From Candidatus Eiseniibacteriota bacterium (lineage in GTDB: Bacteria > Arandabacterota > Arandabacteria > JAGLYR01), in the NCBI GenBank assembly GCA_023132135.1, contig JAGLYR010000003.1:1-46073 (forward strand): DNA of 46,073 nucleotides. Reading direction: 5' to 3'. A model generated the notes under the pieces. The model was given only the letters and a program-made list of their open reading frames with translations, was not told the origin of the DNA and did no database searches. The translations under genes were made by a program, and so were the position numbers. Shown piece after piece: positions 1 to 9,204 of this stretch; the stretch's first letter is position 1, and every line of letters begins with the position of its first letter.

Positions 1-7
1 TCTGCTG

Positions 8-128
8 CGGCGTTGTATCTACCTGCACTGACTTTGTCATACTCGTTCGGCGATCCTCGACGTACCTTTCGGTACGCCTCCGGTCTCCTCACTCGCATTC
101 CTCGTCATTACAGGCATCTACAACGCCT
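8..128. repeat. Imperfect long inverted repeat at the left window edge
   Basis: The outer arms (about 8-32 and 104-128) match as reverse complements at roughly 20 of 25 positions. The centre is a clean hairpin, CGTACC (61-66), TTTC, GGTACG (71-76). Both parts share the same symmetry centre near 68, so they form one long degenerate palindrome, although the stretch between them pairs poorly. No coding signal is seen. It runs directly into the dispersed repeat core at 140-157 and may be part of the same element. It is not a recognisable attC site, because canonical GTTRRRY/RYYYAAC boxes are not seen. Confidence 0.5.
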
Positions 129-157
129 CGCGACGAGGCTGGTGAGAAATGCAGGCT
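125..157 (+). repeat. Dispersed repeat copy 1: hairpin plus 18-bp core
   Basis: GCCTCG (125-130), CGA, CGAGGC (134-139) is a perfect 6-bp hairpin. It is followed at once by the core TGGTGAGAAATGCAGGCT (140-157). The same core occurs at 9743-9760 (one base different) and, on the minus strand, at 46049-46066. It lies ten bases upstream of the -35 box proposed for thiC. Three copies of an 18-mer in 46 kb, always outside genes, cannot be chance. Confidence 0.8.
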
Positions 158-166
158 AGAAGGCGG

Positions 167-195
167 TTGACGATGGGGTAGGGGAGGACTATCAT
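167..195 (+). promoter_or_regulatory. Sigma-70-type promoter for the thiC operon
   Basis: TTGACG (167-172) is a 5/6 match to the -35 box. A 17-bp spacer follows, then TATCAT (190-195), a 5/6 match to the -10 box. Transcription should start near 202, giving a leader of about 100 nt before thiC. It is the best housekeeping-type promoter seen on the plus strand of this window and the only one seen before the seven-gene run. Confidence 0.7.
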
Positions 196-201
196 AGCGG
201 C

Positions 202-302
202 GGAATGAAGTGGGAGGGTACATGTGCCCTCCCCTGGATCATAAGCTTGGGTGCCGACAACGTCGGGGCTGTCGGCCCCGGCTGGAATTGGAGTGAGCAA
301 TT
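202..302 (+). promoter_or_regulatory. Structured thiC leader without a recognisable TPP riboswitch
   Basis: The leader holds a perfect 7-bp stem, GGGAGGG (212-218) with CCCTCCC (227-233). It also holds two hairpins that exclude each other: CCGAC-AAC-GTCGG (254-266) and GGGGC-TGTCG-GCCCC (265-279). A third option pairs GCCGACA (253-259) with TGTCGGC (270-276). The thi-box landmarks expected of a TPP aptamer (CTGAGA and the ACCTGATCTGG-type segment) are not present. The last hairpin ends 10 nt before the Shine-Dalgarno GGAG (290-293), so it could affect translation. No U-tract follows, so it is not a classical terminator. Confidence 0.4.
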
Positions 303-1595
303 ATGACACAGAGTCAGGCCGCAAAGAGCGGACAGATCACCGATGAGATGAAACAGGTCGCTGAATTCGAGGGCCGGAGCCCGGAGGAGATTCGGGCCGG
401 GGTGGCGAGCGGCCGGGTTGTGATCTGCCGCAATACGCGCGGCGAGAATCGGTTGCCTGTGGGAATCGGAAAGGACCTCCGGACCAAGGTCAACGCGAAC
501 ATCGGGACATCTCCGGACGCTTCGGCCGAGGATCAGGAAATCGAGAAGCTCCGGGTGGCGCTTGAGGCGGGTGCGGACACGGTGATGGATTTGAGTGTGG
601 GCGGCGACATCGACGCGGTGCGCAGGCGAGTCCTCGATGAGTCGACGGTCCCGGTCGGAACCGTGCCCGTTTACCAGAGCATTGCGGAGATCCTCGGAAA
701 AAAGCGGCCGATCGTCGATCTCAGCGAGGACGAGATTGTCGGAATGTTTGAACGGCACGCGAAGGACGGCGTCGATTTTGCCACTATCCACTGTGGAGTC
801 ACCTTGGCGGTGCTCGATCGCCTGAAGGAGATCAACCGCGTGATACCCATCGTGAGCCGGGGCGCGTCTCTCCTGGCCGAGTGGATGGTCAAGAACGGGA
901 AGGAGAATCCTCTGTACGCGCAGTACGACAGCGTGCTGGAAATAGCGGAAGCCTACGACGTGACCCTGAGTCTGGGAGACGGATTGCGGCCTGGAGCGCT
1001 GGCCGATGCTACGGACGGGGCGCAGATTGCCGAGCTGATTGTTATCGGGGAGCTGGTTGAGCGGGCCCGGGCACGAGGCGTGCAGGTGATGGTGGAGGGG
1101 CCGGGGCACGTTCCCCTGCACCAGGTCGCCGCCAACGTGATCCTGGAGAAGAAGATCTGCGACGAAGCTCCCTTCTACGTTCTGGGGCCCCTGGTCACGG
1201 ATGTGGCCTGCGGCTATGACCATATCACGGGCGCCATCGGCGGGGCCATCGCTGCGGCGGCCGGGGCGGATTTCCTCTGCTATGTGACTCCGGCGGAGCA
1301 CCTGGGTCTTCCTAACCGGGAGGACGTGCGTGATGGCGTGATGGCGTCGCGGATCGCGGCGCACGCGGGAGACATCGCCAAAGGGTTGCCGGGAGCGGCC
1401 GCCTGGGACAGGAAAATGTCCGAGGCCCGCGGTGCTCTGGACTGGAAGGCCATGATCGGGTTGGCTATGGACCCTGTCCGGGCCGAGAAGATGCGGTCGG
1501 TCAACCCTCCGGAGGACGATGATCTCTGCTCCATGTGCGGTGAATTCTGCGCGGTGAAGAAATCGACGGAAATATTCAAGGATCCAACAGCGTGA
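303..1595 (+). CDS. thiC: Phosphomethylpyrimidine synthase ThiC
   Basis: Radical-SAM enzyme that converts aminoimidazole ribotide to HMP phosphate, the pyrimidine half of thiamin. At 430 residues it is of the short form, without the N-terminal extension of the approx. 630-residue E. coli enzyme. Family landmarks include NANIGTS near residue 65, MDLSVGGD near residue 95, and the C-terminal cysteine cluster CSMCGEFC (C409, C412, C416). That cluster is CX2CX3C, one residue tighter than the CX2CX4C of the long enzymes. The start is the ATG at 303, nine bases after GGAG. It is first in a co-directional run, with hutU 26 bp downstream. No thiE, thiG or thiD is in the window. Confidence 0.97.
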   Translation: MTQSQAAKSGQITDEMKQVAEFEGRSPEEIRAGVASGRVVICRNTRGENRLPVGIGKDLRTKVNANIGTSPDASAEDQEIEKLRVALEAGADTVMDLSVGGDIDAVRRRVLDESTVPVGTVPVYQSIAEILGKKRPIVDLSEDEIVGMFERHAKDGVDFATIHCGVTLAVLDRLKEINRVIPIVSRGASLLAEWMVKNGKENPLYAQYDSVLEIAEAYDVTLSLGDGLRPGALADATDGAQIAELIVIGELVERARARGVQVMVEGPGHVPLHQVAANVILEKKICDEAPFYVLGPLVTDVACGYDHITGAIGGAIAAAAGADFLCYVTPAEHLGLPNREDVRDGVMASRIAAHAGDIAKGLPGAAAWDRKMSEARGALDWKAMIGLAMDPVRAEKMRSVNPPEDDDLCSMCGEFCAVKKSTEIFKDPTA

Positions 1596-1621
1596 CATCG
1601 TGTTGGCAAGGAGGCCAAGCA

Positions 1622-3295
1622 GTGAGTGTGGATCGAAGGACGGTGAGAGCGCCGCGGGGAACTGCCCTGTCATGCAAAGGGTGGGTCCAGGAAGCGGCGC
1701 TGCGGATGCTGATGAACAATCTGGATCCGGAAGTGGCTGAGGAACCGGATCGGCTGGTCGTCTACGGCGGCACGGGAAAAGCGGCCCGGAGCTGGGAAGC
1801 CTTCGACCGGATTATCGCGTCCCTCAGATCGCTGGAATCGGACGAGACCCTGCTGGTCCAGTCGGGGAAACCGGTCGGGATTTTCAGGACCCACTGCGAC
1901 GCACCCCGGGTTCTCATTGCCAACTCGCTTCTGGTTCCCCAGTGGGCAACGTGGGAGCACTTCTGGGAACTGGAAAAAAAGGGTCTGATGATGTACGGCC
2001 AGATGACGGCCGGCAGCTGGATCTATATCGGCACTCAGGGGATTCTCCAGGGAACGTACGAGACACTGGCGGAGCTGGCCCGGCAACACTTCGGGGGAAG
2101 CTTGAAGGGCAGGCTTGTGCTGACTGGGGGACTGGGAGGCATGGGGGGCGCCCAACCCCTTGCGGTCACGATGAATGATGGCGTGTGCATTGTGGCGGAG
2201 GTCGATCCCGCCCGCGTGGCCCGGAGGATGGATGCCGGCTACTGCGACTGCTCCACCGACCGTCTGGATGAGGCATTGCGGCTGGCCAGAGAGGCGCTGG
2301 CACAGGGAGTGGCGCGGTCCATCGGCATAGTAGGGAACGCTGCCGACATTTTCCACCGGATCGCGGAGTCGGATGTCCGGCCTGACGTAGTTACGGACCA
2401 GACCTCGGCTCACGACCCGCTGAACGGGTACATCCCCGAGGGCCTGTCGCTGAGTCGGGCGGCAGACCTCAGGGAGAACAGCCCAGACGAGTACATCCGG
2501 CGGGCAAGGGAATCCATCGCAAAGCACGTGCGGGCCATGCTCGCATTCCAGGAAGCCGGCTCCGTGGTTTTCGACTACGGAAACAACATCCGCGGACAGG
2601 CCCGGACCGGCGGTGTTGAGAACGCCTTTGATTTCCAGGGATTCGTCCCGGCCTTCATTCGTCCCCTCTTCTGCAGGGGGAAGGGGCCCTTCCGGTGGGT
2701 GGCGCTCTCCGGGGACCCCGAAGATATCCTGAGAACCGACCGGGCCCTGCTGGAACTGTTTCCCAACGATGAGGCCCTGGCCCGGTGGATCCGGATGGCC
2801 GAGAAACGGGTACCCCTCCAGGGACTGCCCTCCCGGATCTGCTGGTTGGGCTATGGAGAGCGGGCGGCTTTCGGTCAGGTCCTGAACCGGTTGGTGGCCA
2901 GCGGCGAGGTTGGGGCGCCCATTGTGATAGGGCGCGATCATCTGGACAGCGGGTCGGTGGCATCTCCCTACCGGGAGACCGAAGCCATGGCCGACGGTTC
3001 CGATGCGGTGGCCGACTGGCCGATTCTCAATGCGCTGCTCAATGCCGTATCGGGAGCGAGCTGGGTTTCCGTGCATCATGGCGGTGGTGTGGGAATGGGA
3101 CTGTCCATCCACGCGGGAATGGTTATTGTGGCCGATGGAACCGAGGAGGCCGGCCGACGTTTGGAGAGGGTGCTCACTGTCGATCCGGGGACAGGTGTGG
3201 TGAGGCACGCGGATGCCGGGTACGAGAGTGCTCTGGAGGCGGCCAGGGAACACGGGATCCGGATTCCAGGTCTGAACCCCGTGATGGAGGAATAG
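1622..3295 (+). CDS. hutU: Urocanate hydratase HutU
   Basis: Second enzyme of histidine degradation: urocanate plus water gives 4-imidazolone-5-propionate, with tightly bound NAD. The approx. 557-residue protein has the NAD-binding [13 protein letters not shown] stretch, [12 protein letters not shown] and the [11 protein letters not shown] segment of the family. The open frame extends back to 1592, but AAGGAGG at 1609-1615 sits 6 bp before the GTG at 1622, which is taken as the start. hutI follows after 5 bp. No hutH (histidine ammonia-lyase) is in the window, so the pathway's first step must be encoded elsewhere or urocanate is taken up. Confidence 0.96.
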   Translation: MSVDRRTVRAPRGTALSCKGWVQEAALRMLMNNLDPEVAEEPDRLVVYGGTGKAARSWEAFDRIIASLRSLESDETLLVQSGKPVGIFRTHCDAPRVLIANSLLVPQWATWEHFWELEKKGLMMYGQMTAGSWIYIGTQGILQGTYETLAELARQHFGGSLKGRLVLTGGLGGMGGAQPLAVTMNDGVCIVAEVDPARVARRMDAGYCDCSTDRLDEALRLAREALAQGVARSIGIVGNAADIFHRIAESDVRPDVVTDQTSAHDPLNGYIPEGLSLSRAADLRENSPDEYIRRARESIAKHVRAMLAFQEAGSVVFDYGNNIRGQARTGGVENAFDFQGFVPAFIRPLFCRGKGPFRWVALSGDPEDILRTDRALLELFPNDEALARWIRMAEKRVPLQGLPSRICWLGYGERAAFGQVLNRLVASGEVGAPIVIGRDHLDSGSVASPYRETEAMADGSDAVADWPILNALLNAVSGASWVSVHHGGGVGMGLSIHAGMVIVADGTEEAGRRLERVLTVDPGTGVVRHADAGYESALEAAREHGIRIPGLNPVMEE

Positions 3296-3300
3296 CGTTC

Positions 3301-4587
3301 TTGAAGAACGTGGCGGATGTGATTATTGAGGGGATCGACGAGCTGGTCACCGTCGATCCGGGGGATGACACCCGGGAAGAGGGAGATCTGGGACTCATCC
3401 GTGATGGGGCCGTGGCCTTGGGCGGTGGTGAGATTCTGGCGGTGGGCCGATCGCGCGAGATCACGGAAACATATCGTCTCACCAAGGGTGGAATGCGTCT
3501 GAACGGGCAGGGCCAGGTGCTCCTGCCCGGTTTTGTGGATCCGCATACCCACGTTGTGTTCGGGGGCTCCAGAGAGCATGAATTCGAAATGCGGATTTGC
3601 GGATCCAGCTACCAGGAAATCGCCGCCAGGGGTGGGGGGATCCGGGCCACGGTGAGTGCCGTACGACAGACGCCGGCCGAGGAGCTGCTGGAGGCGGGGC
3701 TCCGGCGGCTGGACCGGATGCTCTGCTACGGGACGACCACGGCGGAGGCCAAGAGCGGGTACGGTCTCTCACTGGAGTCGGAGATCAAGCTGCTCGAGGT
3801 GGCGAGGGATCTCAATGACCGGCACCCCGTGGATCTGGTTTCGACTTTCCTTGGAGCGCATGAGGTTCCGGAAGAGTATGTGCACCGGAAGGAGGAGTAC
3901 ATCGACCTCCTGGTGGATGAAATGATCCCGGAGGTGGTGCGCCGTGACCTGGCGGAGTTCTGCGATGTGTTTTGCGAGGAAGGAGTCTACACGCGCGAGG
4001 AATCAAGGAGAATCCTGAGTTCTGCGTCGAAAGCAGGTTTGAAGCCCAAGATTCATGCGGATGAATTCACAAACCAGAAAGGCGCGGAGCTGGCCGTGGA
4101 AATCGGAGCAACATCGGCCGATCATCTACTCGCGATCTCCGGGCAGGGCCTGAACGCTCTCCGGGAGAGCCGTGTGATCCCCGTACTCCTTCCCGGCACA
4201 TGCTTCAGCCTGGGGCTGGACAGCTATGCTCCGGCCCGGGAAATGCTCCAGTGGGGCCTCAAGGTGGCCCTGGGCACAGACCTTAACCCGGGGAGCTCCA
4301 TGACCGAGTCCATGCCCATGATCACCACTCTGGCGTGTGTCATGCTTCACATGACGCCGGCGGAGGCCATTGTCGGTGCAACTCTGAATGCTGCCCTTGC
4401 GGTGGACCGGGCGGATCAGGTGGGAAGCGTGACACAGGGGAAGAAGGCCGACCTGATCCTGCTGGACATGCCTTCCTTCCGGTACCTGCCCTACCACTAC
4501 GGAGTCAATCTGGTGGACAAGGTGATCAAGAACGGGCGGTTGGTGGTGGATGGGGGGAGACGCGTCCAGCACGGGGACAATCCATGA
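3301..4587 (+). CDS. hutI: Imidazolonepropionase HutI
   Basis: Third histidine-degradation enzyme, an amidohydrolase that opens imidazolonepropionate to N-formimino-glutamate. Visible metal and active-site segments are DPHTHVVFGG (HxH), GAHEVP, HADEFTN and GTDLNPGSS, in the usual order. The frame is open far upstream, inside hutU, but homology begins only near 3301. A TTG there follows GGAGG (3286-3290) by 10 bp and gives about 428 residues, close to family length. The stop codon overlaps the ATG of the next gene (ATGA), which suggests translational coupling. The TTG start is an inference. Confidence 0.95.
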   Translation: MKNVADVIIEGIDELVTVDPGDDTREEGDLGLIRDGAVALGGGEILAVGRSREITETYRLTKGGMRLNGQGQVLLPGFVDPHTHVVFGGSREHEFEMRICGSSYQEIAARGGGIRATVSAVRQTPAEELLEAGLRRLDRMLCYGTTTAEAKSGYGLSLESEIKLLEVARDLNDRHPVDLVSTFLGAHEVPEEYVHRKEEYIDLLVDEMIPEVVRRDLAEFCDVFCEEGVYTREESRRILSSASKAGLKPKIHADEFTNQKGAELAVEIGATSADHLLAISGQGLNALRESRVIPVLLPGTCFSLGLDSYAPAREMLQWGLKVALGTDLNPGSSMTESMPMITTLACVMLHMTPAEAIVGATLNAALAVDRADQVGSVTQGKKADLILLDMPSFRYLPYHYGVNLVDKVIKNGRLVVDGGRRVQHGDNP

Positions 4588-5432
4588 ACGACTCCAGGCG
4601 CGTAGACCTGCATGTACACACCATTTTCTCTGACGGCGATCTGACTCCCGAGACATTGGTTTGTCAGGCGCTGGACAATGATCTGGCCGCCGTGGCGGTG
4701 ACCGATCACGATACCGTGATGGGTGTGGGCCCTGTGATGGAGGCCGCCCGGGGAACGGGACTGGAGATCATCGCAGGGGTGGAACTGAGCTCGAGCAACG
4801 GATCGAACGATATCCACGTTCTCGGCTATCTTGTCGACTGTACCGATGATTCGTTTCTCCGGGCCCTTGCCCTTTTCCAGCGGAAGCGGTCCGAGCGGGC
4901 GATCGAGATGGTCCGGTTGCTTCATGCGTTGGGTCTGCGGGTGCGAATGGACCTGGTGCTGGAGTTCGCCGGAGATGGATCCATTGGCAGGCCCCACGTG
5001 GCGCAGGCTCTTCTGGAACAGCGGTTGACCAGCAGCTTTGAGGAGGCTTTCCGGAAGTACATCGGCTATGGGGGACCCGCGTACGTGGAAAAGCACCGGC
5101 TGGAACCTTCTGAGGCATTTGCCCTGATCCGGCGCGCCGGAGGGGTTGCGGGAGTGGCGCACCCCGGGACTCTGAGACAGGATAGTCTGCTCCCGGGTTT
5201 CGTGTCCGATGGAATGGAAGCCATCGAGGTCTGGCATCCCAGGCATGGGGATGGTCAGTCGGAGAAGTATGGGAACTTCGCTCGTGAGCACGGGCTGGCA
5301 ATGACAGGCGGGTCGGATTCCCACGGCGTGCGAACCGGACTGCAGAACTTCAGGCCGATCCCCGTGACGTATGAAGCGGTGCGCGCGCTACGTAGGATCG
5401 CAGACTCTCGCCACCACACCGCCGAATCGTGA
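4584..5432 (+). CDS. PHP-domain metal-dependent phosphoesterase
   Basis: A 282-residue PHP-family protein with all the metal-binding segments: DLHVHTIFSDG at the N-terminus, VTDHDT, GVELS, HVLGY, VAHPG near residue 192 and GGSDSHG near residue 245. The closest characterised relatives are the YciV/RNase AM type, which act on 3',5'-nucleoside bisphosphates or short RNA ends. The substrate cannot be fixed from sequence. The ATG overlaps the hutI stop by 4 bp, and its own stop overlaps the GTG of the next gene, so it is embedded in the operon. A role in histidine breakdown is not obvious; co-transcription may be incidental. Confidence 0.88.
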   Translation: MNDSRRVDLHVHTIFSDGDLTPETLVCQALDNDLAAVAVTDHDTVMGVGPVMEAARGTGLEIIAGVELSSSNGSNDIHVLGYLVDCTDDSFLRALALFQRKRSERAIEMVRLLHALGLRVRMDLVLEFAGDGSIGRPHVAQALLEQRLTSSFEEAFRKYIGYGGPAYVEKHRLEPSEAFALIRRAGGVAGVAHPGTLRQDSLLPGFVSDGMEAIEVWHPRHGDGQSEKYGNFAREHGLAMTGGSDSHGVRTGLQNFRPIPVTYEAVRALRRIADSRHHTAES

Positions 5433-5983
5433 CCACAACAGACATCACCCGGATTGCTCTCTTCATCGCACTCGCTCTGGCGTCGGGGTTTGCCCTGCTG
5501 GCAGTGCCCAATGTCGAGCTCATAACCCTTTCGGTATTCTGTGGCGGGGTTTCTCTGGGGGTCCGGAGAGGCGCCCTGGTCGGTCTCCTTTCAATGTTCC
5601 TGTTTACCATGTTCAACCCGTACGGGGTGGCGCCCCTTCCCCTTGCCGGGGCCCAGGTGGCGGTCATGGCGCTGGTGGGAGCTGCCGGGGGGGCGGAGAG
5701 CCGGTGGATCGTCTCACGGATGAGGTCGGAAGAGGGGGGACGCTCCACTGCGGGTCTTGTGGCGCTGGCGGCGACGGGCGTGCTGCTGACTATCGTGTAT
5801 GATGTGGCCACAACGCTGGCCATCGCGGGCATGCTGGCGGAGTCCGGCAAGGTGAGCTTCTGGGTTCTGGTGGTCACGGGTTCCGCGTTTTCGTTGTTGC
5901 ATGTCGTTTCCAATGGTCTCATCTTCTGCGTCGTAGGGGGGAGCGCGATCCGGGCCCTGGCTGTCTGGAAAAAGGCGCTGTAG
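5429..5983 (+). CDS. ECF-transporter S component (vitamin-type substrate-binding membrane subunit)
   Basis: A 184-residue protein that is almost entirely hydrophobic, with about five or six predicted membrane segments and short polar turns. The pattern of GVRRGALVGLLSMFLF and a small-residue-rich NPYGVAPLPL loop resembles S components of energy-coupling-factor transporters, which bind vitamins or precursors. The ATPases (EcfA) and EcfT are not in the window, so it would share an energising module encoded elsewhere (group II type). The GTG start overlaps the PHP stop (GTGA). Its neighbours, thiC upstream and a TonB-receptor-like gene downstream, point to cofactor or precursor uptake. The substrate is unknown. 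Confidence 0.7.
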   Translation: MTTTDITRIALFIALALASGFALLAVPNVELITLSVFCGGVSLGVRRGALVGLLSMFLFTMFNPYGVAPLPLAGAQVAVMALVGAAGGAESRWIVSRMRSEEGGRSTAGLVALAATGVLLTIVYDVATTLAIAGMLAESGKVSFWVLVVTGSAFSLLHVVSNGLIFCVVGGSAIRALAVWKKAL

Positions 5984-6020
5984 GGGAAACGCAGACCGCC
6001 GCATCGGTTGGGAAGGGAAG

Positions 6021-7910
6021 ATGAAGAGAACACAGAAGAGGGGTCTTCCGGGACACGACACCAGGCGCGGTGGGACAGCGTTCCTGGTCGTCGCGCTGGT
6101 TGTCCTGATGTGGGCCGCCCCAGATGGTGCGCTGGCCGCGGAGCCGGCTGCGGAGCCGGCCGCGGCGCCCGAGGCGCAGCCCGAGGTGGTACCCGAGCGA
6201 GCGGACGATGGCGGGCGCGTTTTCACGGATTCCTGGGACACCTTGTGCGAGACGGGCGTCGGCACACCGGTTTCGGGTGGGATGCTGGGGTCGCCTCTCT
6301 ATCTTGCTGGAGAGTCCGGAGATCCCTTCTCCGTGCTGGTCCTGCTGGACGATGTGTCGCTGAATCATCCGCAGACCGGATGGATGGACTGGAAAAGCCT
6401 CTCCCCGGGTTCGGTCCGCCCGGGATGGTTTTCACCGGGTGGATGGAACTCAAGGTTCCGGGACGGCTCCTTGGACGGGAGCGTTGCTCTGCGCGGGAAG
6501 CGGGGGCGGCTTGACGTTCCGGTGAGCAGGATTGCATTCATCCAGGGACCGAGGGGGTACAGAAGAAACGGTGCAGAGTTTGGCCGGAGCGTGGGTGGTA
6601 GTTGGGGCGCGTACCTGAGTATTGAGCAGACGGAGGGTACACCGACGCCCTCATCCATCCGGCACAGCATCGACCAGATCGGCGCTGCCCTGGAGGGGAA
6701 TCTGGGTGGGTGGTACACGCGGGTGACGATCCGCAGGCATGACGCGGAGCGTGAGTGGAGCTCTGTGACGGTTCCCCCGGACGGTATACACGGCAGCGAG
6801 AACATGAGGGAGACCACGGTGCTGGCGCAGGGGCGGGGACTGGGTGCGGAACGTCTGGGAGTTTCCCTGTGGACCCGGGATCTCTCATCGGTGGAGGAGA
6901 GGTTGTCGGGTTGGGATCTGGCGCGGGTGGGCGACCGGCTCTCGGGCGGGTTGGTGGCGGGTGAGTGGGACGTGGGGAAAACGCACCGGGTCAGCCTCGA
7001 GGCAGGTGTGGAGCGTCGTTCCTGCGAGTGGTTGGGCGCGCCGTCGAGAACGGAATGGGAGGCTGGGCTCTGGGTTGGGGATGAGGTCGCCTGCGGGGGC
7101 GGCACGGCGCGGCTTGGACTGCGCGCCGAGTACGGAGGGGGATGGGAAGCCCGGATGGGCGGAGGCCTGGGGTGGTCGAAGCGTCTCGGGTTGGGTCGGT
7201 TTTCCAGCGACGTGTACCGGAGTTTCCGAGCCCCGGGAGAACACGAGCGCCGCTACTCGGAAACGCCCCCGGCAACATCGGCGAGGACCGGCGTACGCAT
7301 GGAGTACACGTTTGGGGAACCTGGAAGGGAAAGCGGTATCCGGCTTTTCACGTGGGAGGAGGACAACCATCCTCTCTGGGATGTGACAGCGCTTCAGGGC
7401 GGTGTGGGTGGTGTGAGATGGCGGCTTGCGGAAGCCCGGATTCGGGCGACAGGATCGCTGATCTGGGCTCGATGGGGTGTGGGGGAGAGGGGCCGGCTCT
7501 GGTCATCGCTCCGGCTCCGCCGGGTCCGGGACTCCGGCGGAGAGGCTGTACCATTGGCTCCCGCCGCCGCGGTTACATTGGGAGGAGAACTCCGGATTCC
7601 TCTCCCACTGCGAGAAACGAGCGTGGTGGCTTCCTGTCGCGGGTATGGGTGGACAGACACCGGGTTGCCGGAAGGGGGCGAACAGGTTGCCGGAATGCTG
7701 CTGGATGCCGAGGTCGGGTTCGAGCTGGACACGTTCCGTGTGTCGGGCGGGATCCGGAATCTCTTCGATACTGCGGTGGCGGAGAGTCCCTTTCTCCTTG
7801 TGCGGGAGCGGTGGACAGGGCGGATGGAGCGGTTTGGAACCGTTCCGCGCAACGCGTGTCAAACAAAAAGGGAAACGTACTTCGGGATAAGTCTGGTTCT
7901 CTATGACTGA
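6021..7910 (+). CDS. TonB-dependent-receptor-like outer-membrane barrel protein
   Basis: A 629-residue protein with an N-terminal hydrophobic signal segment (about residues 20-40) ending at ALAAEP, then an Ala/Pro/Glu-rich linker. The segment VLVLLDDVSLNHP near residue 100 and FIQGPRGYRRNG near 177 resemble the plug domain of TonB-dependent receptors. The remainder alternates Arg/Glu- and Gly-rich strands like a barrel. GGIRNLFDTAV near the end is typical of the last strands of such receptors. The last residues are ISLVLYD, without the usual terminal Phe. It would import a ligand across the outer membrane, plausibly the substrate of the S component encoded 37 bp upstream. The plug looks shortened, so a receptor-derived barrel is also possible. 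Confidence 0.65.
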   Translation: MKRTQKRGLPGHDTRRGGTAFLVVALVVLMWAAPDGALAAEPAAEPAAAPEAQPEVVPERADDGGRVFTDSWDTLCETGVGTPVSGGMLGSPLYLAGESGDPFSVLVLLDDVSLNHPQTGWMDWKSLSPGSVRPGWFSPGGWNSRFRDGSLDGSVALRGKRGRLDVPVSRIAFIQGPRGYRRNGAEFGRSVGGSWGAYLSIEQTEGTPTPSSIRHSIDQIGAALEGNLGGWYTRVTIRRHDAEREWSSVTVPPDGIHGSENMRETTVLAQGRGLGAERLGVSLWTRDLSSVEERLSGWDLARVGDRLSGGLVAGEWDVGKTHRVSLEAGVERRSCEWLGAPSRTEWEAGLWVGDEVACGGGTARLGLRAEYGGGWEARMGGGLGWSKRLGLGRFSSDVYRSFRAPGEHERRYSETPPATSARTGVRMEYTFGEPGRESGIRLFTWEEDNHPLWDVTALQGGVGGVRWRLAEARIRATGSLIWARWGVGERGRLWSSLRLRRVRDSGGEAVPLAPAAAVTLGGELRIPLPLRETSVVASCRGYGWTDTGLPEGGEQVAGMLLDAEVGFELDTFRVSGGIRNLFDTAVAESPFLLVRERWTGRMERFGTVPRNACQTKRETYFGISLVLYD

Positions 7911-7931
7911 CCTTGACAGGAGATGTGAATC

Positions 7932-9011
7932 ATGACCTCAGAGATGTTTGCCGTCATCATGGCCGGTGGAAGGGGCACGCGCTTCTGGCCCCTCTCCCGC
8001 CGCAACCGCGCCAAGCAATTCCTCCGGATCGCACCGGGAGGGACGTTGATTCAAAGCACGGTGGCGCGCATTCAGCCCCTGCTCCCCGCTGACCGCATTC
8101 TTGTGGTTCTTGGAGAAGATCAACTGGACGAAGCCGCCCGGCAGCTGCCCGGACTTCCCCCCGAGAATTTTGTCGTGGAACCTGTTGGAAGGAACACGGC
8201 TCCAGCCATTGCGCTGGCTTCCATGGTGGTGTCCGACAGGGACCCGGACGGTGTTATGGTGGTCCTGCCGGCGGACCATCTCATAGGGGACGAGGCGGAC
8301 TTCCGCGGGGTCCTGGCGGCTGCGGGGGAGGCGGCGTGCAAGTCCTCCGTGCTGGTGGTTCTGGGGATCCGGCCGACGGGACCCGACACCGGATTCGGGT
8401 ACATTGAGGTGGGTGAAATGTGGGCGGAGGAATCCGGCCGGTCCATCCACCGGGTGGGTCGGTTTGTGGAGAAACCAACCCGGGAGAGGGCGGAGAAATA
8501 CGTGGAGGAGGGTTTCCTCTGGAACAGCGGCATGTTCGTCTGGCGGGCCTCGATAATTCGGGACCAGATAGCGATGCACCTGCCGGAGCTTCAGTCGACC
8601 CTGGATGGAATCTGGAACACGGCTCCCGGCTCCGGGCGCTCGGAAAAGATCCGGGAAGTCTACCCGGAACTGGATGCCGTCTCCATCGACTACGGTGTGA
8701 TGGAGAAGTCGGCCGATACGGTGGTGATTCCCTGCCAGTTCGGATGGAATGATGTCGGAAGCTGGTCGGCTCTTGCGTCTGTGTGGAAGAAGGATGAGCA
8801 GGGGAACGCTGTCCGTGGCCAGGTGGTCACCATGGGTGCGAAGCGGTGTGTTGTCTCCACCGACGATCGCCTCGTAGCGCTGGTGGATGTGGAAGATGTG
8901 ATAGTTGTTGACACGCCTGATGCCATTTTGGTTTGCCGGAGCACGTCTGATCAGAAACTCCGGGATCTCGTGAATCTACTGCAGGTTTCCTCACTGGATA
9001 GGTACCTCTAA
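7932..9011 (+). CDS. manC: Mannose-1-phosphate guanylyltransferase
   Basis: Forms GDP-mannose from mannose-1-phosphate and GTP for surface polysaccharide and glycoconjugate synthesis. The 359-residue length is the single-domain form, without the C-terminal phosphomannose isomerase of the bifunctional enzymes. Signature pieces are MAGGRGTRFWPLSRR at the N-terminus, VVEPVGRNTAPAIALA, LPADHLI, GYIEVG and FVEKPTRERA with FLWNSGMFVW. The usual PKQF after the first motif reads AKQF. AGGAG at 7919-7923 precedes the ATG by 8 bp. It is last in the co-directional run that starts at thiC, 21 bp after the receptor-like gene. Confidence 0.94.
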   Translation: MTSEMFAVIMAGGRGTRFWPLSRRNRAKQFLRIAPGGTLIQSTVARIQPLLPADRILVVLGEDQLDEAARQLPGLPPENFVVEPVGRNTAPAIALASMVVSDRDPDGVMVVLPADHLIGDEADFRGVLAAAGEAACKSSVLVVLGIRPTGPDTGFGYIEVGEMWAEESGRSIHRVGRFVEKPTRERAEKYVEEGFLWNSGMFVWRASIIRDQIAMHLPELQSTLDGIWNTAPGSGRSEKIREVYPELDAVSIDYGVMEKSADTVVIPCQFGWNDVGSWSALASVWKKDEQGNAVRGQVVTMGAKRCVVSTDDRLVALVDVEDVIVVDTPDAILVCRSTSDQKLRDLVNLLQVSSLDRYL

Positions 9012-9014
9012 CCA

Positions 9015-9040
9015 CCCCGGGTCGGGGCCGGAAATATTTT
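9015..9040 (+). terminator. Weak candidate terminator after manC
   Basis: CCCCG (9015-9019), GGT, CGGGG (9023-9027) is a perfect but short stem. An A/T-rich stretch ending in TTTT (9037-9040) follows, separated by several bases. It lies at the proper place, right after the last gene of the thiC run. The stem is only 5 bp and the T-run is not adjacent, so this is a weak call. Confidence 0.3.
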
Positions 9041-9204
9041 CTCACTTTCTACCCGCCAGGGTCGATTCCCCGGTAAAGATGTCCCTCTTCTCAGTCGATA
9101 GATTCCCCTGTAAGCTAGTCCTGAAGCACCTTTCCAAGACAGTACAATTCTGGGAGTTCATCATCTTAGGCAAGCGATGCTTGTGTTTGTTTGCCGGGAA
9201 CGGG

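Noticed and set aside
8-128. Integron attC site
   Set aside because: The long palindrome lacks the conserved attC boxes, and no integrase is in the window.
202-302. TPP riboswitch before thiC
   Set aside because: The conserved thi-box segments are absent.
1066-1081. GGGCAC-N5-GTGCA, similar to a -24/-12 promoter, inside thiC
   Set aside because: It lies within a conserved coding region with no gene start nearby; two mismatches.
192-1673. Long minus-strand open frame opposite thiC (493 codons)
   Set aside because: It is the shadow of a clear thiC gene; no family resemblance, and such frames are common in GC-rich DNA.
1670-3253. Long minus-strand open frame opposite hutU (527 codons)
   Set aside because: Composition is Arg/Pro/His-rich shadow sequence over a recognisable gene.
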